NCBI GenBank assembly: GCA_023391695.1
Contig: JAEWAK010000060.1
Location: forward strand, 248,001-312,000
Origin: Bacillota bacterium
GTDB lineage: Bacteria > Bacillota > Clostridia > Lachnospirales > Lachnospiraceae
Length of the DNA stretch: 64,000 nt
Direction: 5' to 3'
The notes beneath the pieces were generated by a model. That model was not told where the DNA came from, ran no database searches, and saw nothing but the letters and a program-made list of their open reading frames with translations. Of the stretch, positions 1 through 8,510 are shown piece after piece (the stretch's first letter is position 1; every line of letters starts with the position of its first letter). The position numbers and the translations under genes were made by a program.

Positions 1-29
1 TGGAGGCATGCGCCTTCATTTAAGCATTT

Positions 30-926
30 TCACTTATTTTTATTCCGGTAAGTAACAGGCGGATATCCCATAAAATTTTTAAATACCTTTGAAAAATAAC
101 TTGGAGTATTAAAACCGGACAGACTGCTGATTTCTGTCACGGGCATATTGGTATTGGCCAGGAATTTCGCCGCAACGGATACCCGGTGTTTCAACAGATA
201 AATAGTAGGAGACATACCGATACTTCTTTTGAAACAGCGGAAACATTCACGTTCACTGATATTGGCTGCAGCTGCAATCTGCTGCAGTTCGATTTGCTCT
301 GCATAGTTATTATGGATAAAATCCAGCATCTTTTTCGTACGTACAGTATCATAATTTTCTTTCAAATGATGTTTTGCAATATTGTCCTGAAGATTTTTGA
401 CCAGGTAAAACCATGCCTTGGAAAGACATTCACGGACCAGGATTTCATAACCGTATTCTTCGCAGGTATATATTTTATAACCTTCCAAAATGCATTCAAT
501 GATGCTGTTCTGCCAGTCTGTCTCTGCGGTCAGACGTACGTAGCTTAATGAGTGGCAGGTAAGCAAAGGAGTTACATATTTTTGCTCAAAAATACTTTCC
601 GGCGGGCCAAAAATGAGCCTTGGATGAAAAACGAAGGTGATCAGGTTACAGCCGTCATTTCCTGCAATCTGCATGGAATGAAGAACGTTTGTATTGATAA
701 AAACCCCTTCGCCTTTTTTTAACGTAATTCCGGTTTCGCCAAAGTTAATATAAATCATTCCGCTGTGTACTACAACCATTTCAATTTCTTCATGCCAATG
801 CCAGGGGATATCTCCCGTAATGTATTTTGTAATATCTGAAAAATAAACCGCACATGGGAATAGGGGAGTTCCCCGTGTAATCAGTTCACGGCGGTTTTTA
901 TCTACCACAACTTCGGTTATCTGCAT
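30..926 (-). CDS. AraC-family transcriptional regulator with N-terminal cupin
   Basis: DNA-binding regulator of about 298 residues. The N-terminal half reads as a cupin ligand pocket (WHWHEEIEMVVV around residue 45, followed by a GEGVFINTNVLH segment). The last 100 residues hold the double helix-turn-helix of the AraC family (IAAAANISERECFRCF and VTEISSLSGFNTPSYFSKVF). I place the start at 926 because AAGGAG lies about ten bases upstream; an in-frame GTG at 956 would add ten residues without a better site. It is transcribed away from the HAD genes at 1153-2570, so it may control them from the shared gap. The ligand is unknown; the family often senses sugars. Confidence 0.9.
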   Translation of the reverse strand: MQITEVVVDKNRRELITRGTPLFPCAVYFSDITKYITGDIPWHWHEEIEMVVVHSGMIYINFGETGITLKKGEGVFINTNVLHSMQIAGNDGCNLITFVFHPRLIFGPPESIFEQKYVTPLLTCHSLSYVRLTAETDWQNSIIECILEGYKIYTCEEYGYEILVRECLSKAWFYLVKNLQDNIAKHHLKENYDTVRTKKMLDFIHNNYAEQIELQQIAAAANISERECFRCFKRSIGMSPTIYLLKHRVSVAAKFLANTNMPVTEISSLSGFNTPSYFSKVFKNFMGYPPVTYRNKNK

Positions 927-1152
927 ACAAGGTACTCTCCTTTTCCTTTTACCCACACACGTTTTATTTTGCTCTAAATGGCGGAATAGTTATATTTTAC
1001 GGCAATATTGTTATTGATTAAAGAAAAATGTGTCATTATAATTATAATAACCTGATGAAAAAGTGTCAAGAAAAGCAGGGATTTAAATGCATACTCCGGG
1101 TTCTCAATTTATACTCAATGCAAAACAAAATGTATTTATGGGAGGTGATGGT

Positions 1153-1830
1153 ATGAAGGGCGTCATATTTCGGTTTAATCGAATTCTGTCCCAGGATTTT
1201 GGCAGACAGAAAAGGGCATGGATGTTATTCAGTCTGATGGAGTTTTACAAGGATATTTCTCAGCTGGATTTCGATAAATATGTGTATGGACAGAGTTATC
1301 AATCGATAATGGAATATATGGCAGGCAGGCCGCTGTCAGACACGGAGGTTTGGGAACTTGCCGAAAAACAGGAAGAAATGTACCGGATTTTGTGCAGGGA
1401 AGATAAAGCGCATATTTCTCTGGCCTGCGGAGCCGAGTTCCTTCTAAGTGAATTAAAAGAAAGAAAAATTCCGCGTTTACTTGTGGTAGAGTCAAAAAAA
1501 GCGGATTTCGATTTTTATATCGAGAATTTCGGAATGAATGAGTGGTTTTCTCAGGAAAGCATTATATGTGAGGATAACTTTGTACCAGGCAAGCCCAATA
1601 AAGATATTTATGAACGGGCGATACAGGCAATTAACCTGCCCGGAAAGAATTGCCTGGTATTCGAAGATACCGTTTCCGGAATACATGCTGCCAAAAAAGC
1701 AGGCATTGGAAAGATTGTAGTGATAGCGCCCCAAATGGATCAATATATTTTTGAAAACATGCGGGAGGTTGAGGAGGTTATCGGGAATTTCCATGAATTT
1801 GACCGGATTCTGTTAAGTGATTTTATATAG
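1153..1830 (+). CDS. HAD-fold protein with degenerate catalytic motif I
   Basis: This resembles the beta-phosphoglucomutase/phosphatase branch of the HAD superfamily, about 225 residues. The start at 1153 is set by GGGAGGTGATGGT directly upstream. Motif III (lysine in PGKPNKDIYERA) and motif IV (VFEDTVSGIHAAKKAG) are well kept. Motif I, normally DxDGT, reads FRFNRIL: the nucleophile and acid/base aspartates are replaced by Arg7 and Asn9, and motif II reads VVESKK. As written it should not catalyse phosphoryl transfer by the family mechanism, so it may be a pseudoenzyme, binder or regulator. The frame is intact over its length, which argues against simple decay. An intact HAD enzyme follows at 1908. 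Confidence 0.8.
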   Translation: MKGVIFRFNRILSQDFGRQKRAWMLFSLMEFYKDISQLDFDKYVYGQSYQSIMEYMAGRPLSDTEVWELAEKQEEMYRILCREDKAHISLACGAEFLLSELKERKIPRLLVVESKKADFDFYIENFGMNEWFSQESIICEDNFVPGKPNKDIYERAIQAINLPGKNCLVFEDTVSGIHAAKKAGIGKIVVIAPQMDQYIFENMREVEEVIGNFHEFDRILLSDFI

Positions 1831-1907
1831 ATAGACAATACCTGCTGCCTGTGTTGCGGCAGAAGCTCCCATGGTGTGAGTCGGGAATGTAAATAAGGAG
1901 ATATGGT

Positions 1908-2570
1908 ATGATTAAAGCAGTAATTTTTGATTTTGACGGAACAATAGGTGATACGCTGCCACTGTGTATAGCGGCCTTCCGAAAGGCCATTGAGCCATTA
2001 ACGGGTAAAAGTATATCGGATGAGGAAATCGTTGCAACTTTCGGCCCGAGTGAAGAAGGAACAATCATGGCACTCATACCGGAGTTTTATGAGCAGGGGT
2101 TAAGTAATTATCTGAAATACTATAAAGAACTGCACGGCATGTGCCCTGAACCGTTTGACGGGATTAAAAGCATCCTCAGGTTTTTAAAAGAGAGCAATGT
2201 AATTACAGCCTTAGTAACGGGAAAAGGAGAAAAAAGCTGCAATATATCGCTAACTTATTATAATCTGGAAGACAGCTTTGGCCTTATTAAAACAGGTTCC
2301 CCGAAAGGCCAGAGGAAAGTAGAGGGAATCAGGGAAGTGCTGGAATATTTTAATTTAAAATCCAATGAAGTAATTTATGTCGGAGATACAGTCAGTGACA
2401 TTCATTGTGCAAGAAAGGCAGGAGTACCTATCATATCGGCAACGTGGGGAAGCTTTGCAGATGCGGTTGAGGTAAGCAAATATCATCCGGACAGGATGTT
2501 TCAATTTGTTTTGGAATTGAAGGAGTATTTAACCGAACAGGTAAGTTCCCAGGGATTGCATATTTTGTGA
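1908..2570 (+). CDS. HAD-family phosphatase (phosphoglycolate phosphatase/PpaX-like)
   Basis: Soluble hydrolase of 220 residues with complete HAD motifs: DFDGT (Asp8, Asp10), the threonine of ALVTGKG, a lysine near TGSPKGQRK, and VGDTVSDIHCARKAG supplying the Mg-binding acids. The helical cap after motif I fits the phosphoglycolate phosphatase/beta-phosphoglucomutase branch. AAGGAG sits eight bases before the ATG. It follows the degenerate HAD gene by 77 bases on the same strand, so co-transcription is likely. The substrate cannot be read from the sequence; small sugar phosphates or phosphoglycolate are typical. Confidence 0.87.
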   Translation: MIKAVIFDFDGTIGDTLPLCIAAFRKAIEPLTGKSISDEEIVATFGPSEEGTIMALIPEFYEQGLSNYLKYYKELHGMCPEPFDGIKSILRFLKESNVITALVTGKGEKSCNISLTYYNLEDSFGLIKTGSPKGQRKVEGIREVLEYFNLKSNEVIYVGDTVSDIHCARKAGVPIISATWGSFADAVEVSKYHPDRMFQFVLELKEYLTEQVSSQGLHIL

Positions 2571-2656
2571 AGCGGATCGTTCTGAACGTGCGAGGGAAAA
2601 GCAGTTAAAATGCATTATTATATACCAGAGCCTTTTCATAGAGTAAAGAAGTTATT

Positions 2657-3397
2657 TTACAACAGCCCTTTTTGGGCATAAATTTCAAACAATGGAGTTG
2701 CAGAATATAAATTCCGTTCCCAGTCCTCGTAAACCTGTTCGCCTATATCATCCTCAGTATTAACAGAAGAAAAATTTAAATCTTTCAGCAAGGCCGTATC
2801 CCAGGCCGGGCGATCAGTATCGGACAGGGGCAGGCCTTCAAAAATAGTGGTATCATCGTCGTAGATTTTAAAGACCTGCTGAAAACGGTTATAGTATTGC
2901 TGTTCGTTTTGCCGAACCCATGCCATCAGATCCTTATCATAAAAAGGAAGGTGCCAGTTCGCATCATATATGAGCAGGGTGCCTCCCGGCTTGAGAACAC
3001 GGTGGAACCCGACATATACGGCTTTTGGGTCATCCAGGGTCCAGGTAACATTTCTGCTTACCACCAGATCAAAAAAGTTGTCCTTAAAGGATAATTTATT
3101 TATATCCATATGATGGAACTGTGGGGACACACCAAGGCTTTTGGCATTGGCTTTTGCGTGTTCCAGCATACCCGCAGACCGGTCGACGGCATACACATTA
3201 TGCCCTTCTTCCGATAAAATACAGGAAAAAAAGCCGGGACCGCAGCCAACATCCAATACCGTCAGTTCTTTTCCTGGTATAAAATGCTTCAGTATCTGCT
3301 GCTTCCATGCATTTTTCCTGCTGTCCGAAAGTTCCCCGTTGACGTATGTGTTATAAAAATCTCCATCTTCCCAATAGTTTTTATTTTGTTTGTTCAT
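2657..3397 (-). CDS. Class I SAM-dependent methyltransferase (paralog A)
   Basis: Soluble methyltransferase of 246 residues. Motif I is LDVGCGPGFFS, followed by an acidic residue after the second strand (YAVDRSAGML) and a LKPGGTLLIYDANW post-motif. I start it at the ATG at 3397, eight bases after AAAAGGTG, rather than the GTG at 3406. It shares the unusual string SRxVTWTL and a similar N-terminal region with the methyltransferase at 9478-10242. The two sit at opposite ends of the Ni/peptide-type ABC operon on the same strand, which suggests both act on the substrate of that transporter. The substrate is not recognisable. Confidence 0.88.
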   Translation of the reverse strand: MNKQNKNYWEDGDFYNTYVNGELSDSRKNAWKQQILKHFIPGKELTVLDVGCGPGFFSCILSEEGHNVYAVDRSAGMLEHAKANAKSLGVSPQFHHMDINKLSFKDNFFDLVVSRNVTWTLDDPKAVYVGFHRVLKPGGTLLIYDANWHLPFYDKDLMAWVRQNEQQYYNRFQQVFKIYDDDTTIFEGLPLSDTDRPAWDTALLKDLNFSSVNTEDDIGEQVYEDWERNLYSATPLFEIYAQKGLL

Positions 3398-3476
3398 AAA
3401 CCGCACCTTTTATCCTTATTGTTTTATTTTCTCCAGCTGATTAGTAAACGCTTTATTTATGTTATAAATGCCTCTT

Positions 3477-3706
3477 ATAACATGAAAAACCGTTTATAAC
3501 ATGAAAAACTGTTTATGACATGAAAAACCGTATATGACATTAAAAACTGTTTATGATATTAAAAACCGTTTATGACATTAAAAACTGTTTATGACATGAA
3601 AAACCGTTTATGACATTAAAAAACCGCCTATAACATGAAAAACCGTCTATAACATGAAAAACCGTCTATAACATGAAAAACTGCCGGTATCATGAAAACC
3701 GCCGGG
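3477..3706. repeat. Tandem array of about twelve 19-bp units
   Basis: About twelve head-to-tail copies of a 19-bp unit, consensus ATRACATGAAAAACCGTTT, with CCG/CTG and ATG/ATT variants and one 20-bp unit near 3610. The last copies drift into GC-richer sequence. The array fills the gap between the ATPase gene ending at 3768 and the methyltransferase starting at 3397. The period is not a multiple of three and there are no spacers, so it is neither coding nor CRISPR. It could affect read-through into the methyltransferase or bind a protein. Confidence 0.9.
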
Positions 3707-3767
3707 AGGAAACCCATGATGCGCGGGAGTCTAACAAGCCGGACTTTTTATACTTACAGGCGGAATG

Positions 3768-4544
3768 TCAATAACCGGGGCGATTAACCGGGACGGACAG
3801 CACGGAGTCAAGAAGAAGTTTTGTATAGCTGGCCGCCGGGTTATGCAATATCTGTAATGCCTCACCGGTTTCTACGATTTTACCGGCCTGCATTACCGCA
3901 ATCCGGTCACACAACGCAGCCGCCAAAGGCAAATCATGGGTAATAAACAGAAGTGCCATATTCTTCTCATTCTTTAACTTTTTAAACAGGGCAATCATCT
4001 GTGCCTGTACCAAAACATCCAGAGAGCTGGTCGCTTCGTCACATATTATCAGCTCAGGTTCGCAGAGGATCGCACGGGCAATGGCCACTCTCTGGCATTC
4101 TCCGCCGCTGAGCTTTGAAACTTTTGCATCAGCGTAGGAAGTCTTAAGCCCAACGTATTCCAGTTTCTCAAGTGCCCTCATACAGAGTGTTTTCCGGTCC
4201 CACAGGCGGTATGACCTGGCTCCCTGCATAACTGCCTGAATGACAGTGTCCCGCGGATCAAATGAATCCCGGGGATTCTGGAATACCATTTGAAGCTGCT
4301 TTCCGACCGGCTTTAAATAACGTGAATCATTTATTTTGAGTCCGTTAAAAATTATGGTTCCCGCATCCTCTTTTAACAGTCTTGCCAAAATGTTTGCGGC
4401 GGTGCTTTTCCCGCAGCCGCTTTCCCCCACAAGGCCAAGACATTCACCGTGGTCAATTGAAAAACAGATATCATCTACTGCGGTGATTTTTTTCTTTTTC
4501 TTATTAAAGCTCTTTCTTAAATCATTAACTTCAAGCAGTGCCAT
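3768..4544 (-). CDS. ABC transporter ATPase, DppF/NikE type
   Basis: Second ATPase of the nickel/dipeptide-type importer, 258 residues. Walker A is GESGCGKST, the signature is LSGGECQRVAIARA, and Walker B is LIICDEATSSLD; the switch histidine is in FITHDL. It is shorter than its partner and lacks the C-terminal cysteine-rich oligopeptide extension, as usual for the F subunit. It lies 17 bases downstream of the DppD-type gene on the minus strand. The pair powers import through the permeases at 7681-9473. Metal-chelate versus peptide specificity cannot be decided from the ATPase. Confidence 0.92.
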   Translation of the reverse strand: MALLEVNDLRKSFNKKKKKITAVDDICFSIDHGECLGLVGESGCGKSTAANILARLLKEDAGTIIFNGLKINDSRYLKPVGKQLQMVFQNPRDSFDPRDTVIQAVMQGARSYRLWDRKTLCMRALEKLEYVGLKTSYADAKVSKLSGGECQRVAIARAILCEPELIICDEATSSLDVLVQAQMIALFKKLKNEKNMALLFITHDLPLAAALCDRIAVMQAGKIVETGEALQILHNPAASYTKLLLDSVLSVPVNRPGY

Positions 4545-4561
4545 TTATTATACCTTTCAAC

Positions 4562-5515
4562 TTAAGGGACATCAAAACACCATACCCGGTGGGAGATCCC
4601 GATCTTTTGTTCTTCCGGTTCATACTTCCGGCATATTTCTTTGTATTTCGGACAGCGGTCCGCAAAGGGACAGCCGCTCATATCCCGGGTAAAGGCAGGC
4701 GGCGTACCGGGAAGTCCCTGTGATATGGTACCGTTCATATCCGGTATTGCTTCCAGCAGGGCTTTCGTGTATGGATGCAGAGGAGTTACCAATAGTTCAG
4801 CTGCATTGCCGTATTCCACAATCCTTCCGGCATACATAACGGCAATTGCGTCCGACAGTCCGGCAATCACTCCGAAGTTATGCGATACCACAACCATGGA
4901 AACCTGATAGTTGTCTCTTAACAGGCGCATTTGCCTCACAACTTCCGACTGGGCGGTCACATCCAGAGCACTTGTGGGTTCATCTGCCAGTATTAATTTG
5001 GGGTTATTGATCATTGCAACAGCAATTGAAACACGCTGGCACATCCCGCCGCTCAGTTCGAACGGATATGAGTTTAATATGCGTTCCGGTTCTTTTAACA
5101 GTAACCGCTCCATCCATTCCTGAGCTTTCAGATTGCTTTGTTTTTTCTTTATTCCGCTCCGGTGCATTCTTATTGTTTCATAAAATAGATGGGATATTTT
5201 TTCCGCAGCATCCATGGACAGATATGCATTCTGGGAAATGAAAGAGATATCCGAGCCGCGCAGCAGGCGCAGGTTCTCTTTTGATATCCCGGTCAGATTT
5301 CTTCCGTCAAAATCAATCTGTCCCCTTATCACGGAATTATTTATATTTAAAACCATAAGGGAACGCAGCAGAGTAGATTTGCCGCAGCCGCTTTCACCGA
5401 CAATTCCCAGTACCTCTCCATAACCAAGAGAAATATTTACATTTCTTACTATTGGAATATCTCCATAGGAAATACTGAGATTTTCTGTTTTAAGCAATAG
5501 GTTTCTTTCTGACAT
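4562..5515 (-). CDS. ABC transporter ATPase, DppD/NikD type
   Basis: First ATPase of the importer, 317 residues. Walker A GESGCGKST, signature LSGGMCQRVSIA, Walker B LILADEPTSALD, then the C-terminal oligopeptide/dipeptide domain with CPFADRCPKYKEIC, a cysteine motif that binds an iron-sulfur cluster in some Dpp/Opp ATPases. Its start has AAGGGGG upstream. It is separated from the upstream binding-protein gene by 233 bases, long enough for a processing or attenuation site, yet the order (methyltransferase, permease, permease, binding protein, ATPases, methyltransferase) points to one transcription unit. Confidence 0.92.
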   Translation of the reverse strand: MSERNLLLKTENLSISYGDIPIVRNVNISLGYGEVLGIVGESGCGKSTLLRSLMVLNINNSVIRGQIDFDGRNLTGISKENLRLLRGSDISFISQNAYLSMDAAEKISHLFYETIRMHRSGIKKKQSNLKAQEWMERLLLKEPERILNSYPFELSGGMCQRVSIAVAMINNPKLILADEPTSALDVTAQSEVVRQMRLLRDNYQVSMVVVSHNFGVIAGLSDAIAVMYAGRIVEYGNAAELLVTPLHPYTKALLEAIPDMNGTISQGLPGTPPAFTRDMSGCPFADRCPKYKEICRKYEPEEQKIGISHRVWCFDVP

Positions 5516-5543
5516 GGTATGCCCCCTTAGATTAGTGTGTAAG

Positions 5544-5593
5544 TTAGTGTGCCGGCAGCTGATATCTGTATCAATTGTTTATCGGTACACTAA
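5544..5593 (-). other. Inverted repeat between binding-protein and ATPase genes
   Basis: TTAGTGTGCC at 5544-5553 pairs with GGTACACTAA at 5584-5593 with one wobble or mismatch pair. It lies just upstream of the DppD-type ATPase and could form an mRNA hairpin that separates strong binding-protein expression from weaker ATPase expression. There is no U-run, so a terminator is doubtful. Nothing else is seen in 5516-5748. Confidence 0.4.
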
Positions 5594-5748
5594 TACTGCC
5601 TTGCATAAATATTACTTATTTCAGCACCTGCTATCTCTGCCGGTGTGTGCCCGCATCATTCAGCGCAGAGCGCCGCCGTGCTTCCTTCCTCCGCCTTGAT
5701 CTGGCGAAAATATCAGGTACTGATTATAAGCGATATTTACGCAGAGTA

Positions 5749-7323
5749 TTACCGGTTTTCCAGATAGACATTTGCGTCGAGCATATAGTATTCTGACGGA
5801 TTGGTGTGAAGGTCTTTCAGATTCGAGCCCATAACATAAATGAACTTGGAATGGCCTGCAACAATGTATCCGGCATCGTCAATTATTATCTGCTGGATTT
5901 CCTTTGCAAGTTCGACACGCCGGTCACTGTTAAATTCCGTATCAAGCTCCTCAATCAGGGCGTCTGCAGCTTTGTTTGAATAACCTCCGTAGTTGCTGCT
6001 GCCTCCGGTATGGAAAGCGATATCGGCAAAGTACTGGGGGTCGCCGGTCGGCACCATGGTAAAGCTGACCATAAGCAGATCAAAATCCTTTGTCTTTTGC
6101 TGCTCCGTAACAGAATCATAAACTTCGACAGAAATAGAAATGCCGATATCTTTTGCGGTGGAAGCGATTTCATTGCAGAAATTTGGAAGTTCTGCCTTGG
6201 TATTGTAGGTCGACAAACGCAAGGTAATATTTTTGCCGTTCATCTCCCGGATCCCGTCCCCGTCGGTATCAATATATCCTGCCTCATCAAGGAGCCGGTT
6301 AGCTCCTCCAATGTCGTAGGCATAACCGTTTGCACCGCCAAATGCCATAAAATCCGGATACAGGCCGGTGGTTGTAACAGAGGCACCCTTGTTAAGTACT
6401 TTGGCATAATTATCTTTGTCGATACTCATGCTGATTGCTTTTCTTAAGGAAATATCCTGCAAAAACTCATTGGAAAAGTTGATAAAGATGACCTGGCCTC
6501 TGGAACCGGATACTCCGTCAATCTTGTATTTTGCCGTATCGGAAAAAAGCTCCAGACTTGCGGCAGGCATGCTGACGGACAGATCGCTTTCACCGTTTTG
6601 CTGCGCCATTGCCAGTGTGCCGGTATCGCTGATAATATTTATAACTGCCCCGTCAAGTTTGGGTTTTCCGCCCCAATACCCGTCATAGCCCGTAACCTCT
6701 GCACGGGTTTTGACCTCATAGCTTACCGGTTTGAAGGGACCTGTACCAACAGGATTAACCTTAATGTCATCAGCCCCGGTAACATCAATGATACCGGTCA
6801 GAGGTTCGCAGAGACTGTTGTAAAAGGCAGGGACCGGCTTGTTGGTGGTGACAGTCAGGGCCTGGCCGTCAGCCAGTATCTTATCGATATATAGAAGTTC
6901 ATTAAAACGGGAGTTCATTTCCATAGTTCTTTCCCAACAGGCTTTCACGCTTTCGGCAGTCATTTTTTTACCGTTTTGGAAGGTTACATCCTCCCGGAGT
7001 GTTATGACCCATGTATCGGCATCCTTCCTCTCGCAGGAAGCCGCAAGGAAAGGCTGGGGCTTCAAATTTTCATCGAGCTTATATAAGGTTTCGGTAATGC
7101 CCCAGCGGGAGGTATACCAGCTGTTCCAGCTTTCTGCGGGATCGAGACTGGACGGACACTGGGTATCCGCAAAGTAAGCAATATTCTGCGTGGCTGTTGT
7201 CTGCTCTGATCCAGACAGTGGTGCCTTTTCGACAAAAGCCGTGCTTTTGCATCCTGTAAAAACCGTAATACTGAGTACCAGAAGTATACTCAGTGACAAT
7301 ATTCTATGTTTCATTTTTTTCAT
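5749..7323 (-). CDS. Nickel/peptide-type ABC substrate-binding lipoprotein (SBP_bac_5)
   Basis: Extracellular lipoprotein of 524 residues. The start at 7323 follows AAAGGGG by eight bases; an upstream in-frame ATG at 7368 would put non-signal residues before MKKMKHRILS. The signal peptide ends in VFTGC (lipid-modified Cys25). The body follows the family 5 oligopeptide/nickel pattern: LDPAESWNSWYTSRWGITE near the start, ITLREDVTFQNGKKMTAESV, VGTGPFKPVSYE and RKAISMSIDK. The LDP-W-x-TSRWGI-x-E pattern is commonly seen in NikA-like members, so nickel or a metal chelate is favoured over peptide. That specificity is inference. It lies between the permeases and the ATPases. Confidence 0.9.
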   Translation of the reverse strand: MKKMKHRILSLSILLVLSITVFTGCKSTAFVEKAPLSGSEQTTATQNIAYFADTQCPSSLDPAESWNSWYTSRWGITETLYKLDENLKPQPFLAASCERKDADTWVITLREDVTFQNGKKMTAESVKACWERTMEMNSRFNELLYIDKILADGQALTVTTNKPVPAFYNSLCEPLTGIIDVTGADDIKVNPVGTGPFKPVSYEVKTRAEVTGYDGYWGGKPKLDGAVINIISDTGTLAMAQQNGESDLSVSMPAASLELFSDTAKYKIDGVSGSRGQVIFINFSNEFLQDISLRKAISMSIDKDNYAKVLNKGASVTTTGLYPDFMAFGGANGYAYDIGGANRLLDEAGYIDTDGDGIREMNGKNITLRLSTYNTKAELPNFCNEIASTAKDIGISISVEVYDSVTEQQKTKDFDLLMVSFTMVPTGDPQYFADIAFHTGGSSNYGGYSNKAADALIEELDTEFNSDRRVELAKEIQQIIIDDAGYIVAGHSKFIYVMGSNLKDLHTNPSEYYMLDANVYLENR

Positions 7324-7680
7324 TTTTATACCCCTTTCGTATCGCAAACAGGCTTGCGATATTGCCACATAATAAAATGCGAAACAAGTTTCGCAGATTG
7401 AAGGAATCTGTTAATGGCATCCTTTCTTCATACATCCTTTTTACTCTCAATCTTTCCGTCATAATACTGCTTCTGCGGTATCATAAATAATTGAGAAGAA
7501 TTATGGCATGAGCATCTGTTGTACTCATTCCGGAATTCTTTCTAAGGGAACATTTTTTTATAATTCACTTTGTGAAGACGCTTTTTTTTTCATACTAACT
7601 AAGGTTCTGGCGCAGGCTCCGGCATAAATCGGCACAAATCTTTCCTGCGCATGTTTTCCGCACATTTGAAGTTTGTGCCG
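7324..7680 (-). other. Gap between permease and binding-protein genes
   Basis: No convincing gene. A 9-bp inverted repeat (CGGCACAAA at 7630-7638 and TTTGTGCCG at 7672-7680) abuts the stop of the permease and could form a stem that protects or ends the upstream message. T-rich stretches (7551-7561, 7572-7580) lie downstream of it on the plus-strand map but are A-runs in the minus-strand transcript. The rest of the gap is AT-rich and may contain an internal promoter for the binding protein. Confidence 0.35.
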
Positions 7681-8493
7681 TTAATTTAACCTGTCCCGAA
7701 GCTTTTCACCGAACAGGTTAAAAATTGCAGCCGTAATAAATATGGCCAATCCCGGAATCAGAACCAGTCTTGTATCTGTCTGCAGGTAATTGCGTCCGGT
7801 ATTCATCATAGCTCCCCACTCAGCCATGGGTTCTTTCACTCCTGCACCGAGATAAGAGAGAGCCGCTATCTCCATTATCATGGATGCAATACCAAGGCTT
7901 GCATTTACGATAAGCGGAGATATAATATTCGGAATAATGCGCCTGAAAAGGATGGCTAAATGTGTTTCTCCGCACACCCGGGCCGCCTTGATATAGGTAT
8001 GCTGCCTGGTTCCAAAAGTCAGGCTTCTTGCCAGCCGTGCATATTCGGTCCATTCAACGAGACACAGGGCAATGATCGTGTACTGTATTCCGATCCCTAA
8101 CAATCCGGCAATTGCAAGGGCAAGAATTATTTTCGGAAAAGCCTGCATAACGGTTATGAATTTCGTTAAGACCGTGTCAATTATTCCGCCGAAATAAGCC
8201 GAAACGCCCCCTATTATGGTGCCGAAGGAAAATACGGTAAGAATGATTGCCGTACTTGAAAAAATCGAGATTCTGGCTCCGTAAAGTATGCGGGAGAGCA
8301 TGCACCGCCCCAGTGCATCGGTTCCCAATGGAAATTGTTCACTTGATTTTACCTGGGCGTATGCCAGATTGGTCTTATAAGGATCATTGGGAGACAGGAC
8401 AGGTGCAAGCACAGCAATAGAGAGCAGGATAAGAATGAGTCCCGCCGCAAAATAAAACGCTTTCCTGTTATCCTTTGAGGTTTTGTTTTTCAC
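7681..8493 (-). CDS. ABC transporter permease, NikC/DppC type
   Basis: Inner-membrane permease of 270 residues. The best start is GTG at 8493 (MKNKTSKDNRKAF), preceded by AAGAAGG; the longer reading frame from 8601 would overlap the previous gene by 91 bases and lacks a site. It has the N-terminal DppC helix (FYFAAGLILILLSIAVLAPVLSPNDPYKTN), LGTDALGRCMLSRILYGARIS, and the EAA loop in YIKAARVCGETHLAILFRRIIPN. It pairs with the permease ending at 8511. Confidence 0.92.
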   Translation of the reverse strand: MKNKTSKDNRKAFYFAAGLILILLSIAVLAPVLSPNDPYKTNLAYAQVKSSEQFPLGTDALGRCMLSRILYGARISIFSSTAIILTVFSFGTIIGGVSAYFGGIIDTVLTKFITVMQAFPKIILALAIAGLLGIGIQYTIIALCLVEWTEYARLARSLTFGTRQHTYIKAARVCGETHLAILFRRIIPNIISPLIVNASLGIASMIMEIAALSYLGAGVKEPMAEWGAMMNTGRNYLQTDTRLVLIPGLAIFITAAIFNLFGEKLRDRLN

Positions 8494-8510
8494 ATCGGTT
8501 ACCTTCTTTC

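Noticed and set aside
3477..3706. CRISPR array
   Set aside because: The units adjoin without spacers and there are no cas genes.
6010..6447. 145-codon frame antisense to the binding-protein gene
   Set aside because: It lies wholly within a well-supported lipoprotein gene and has no family features.
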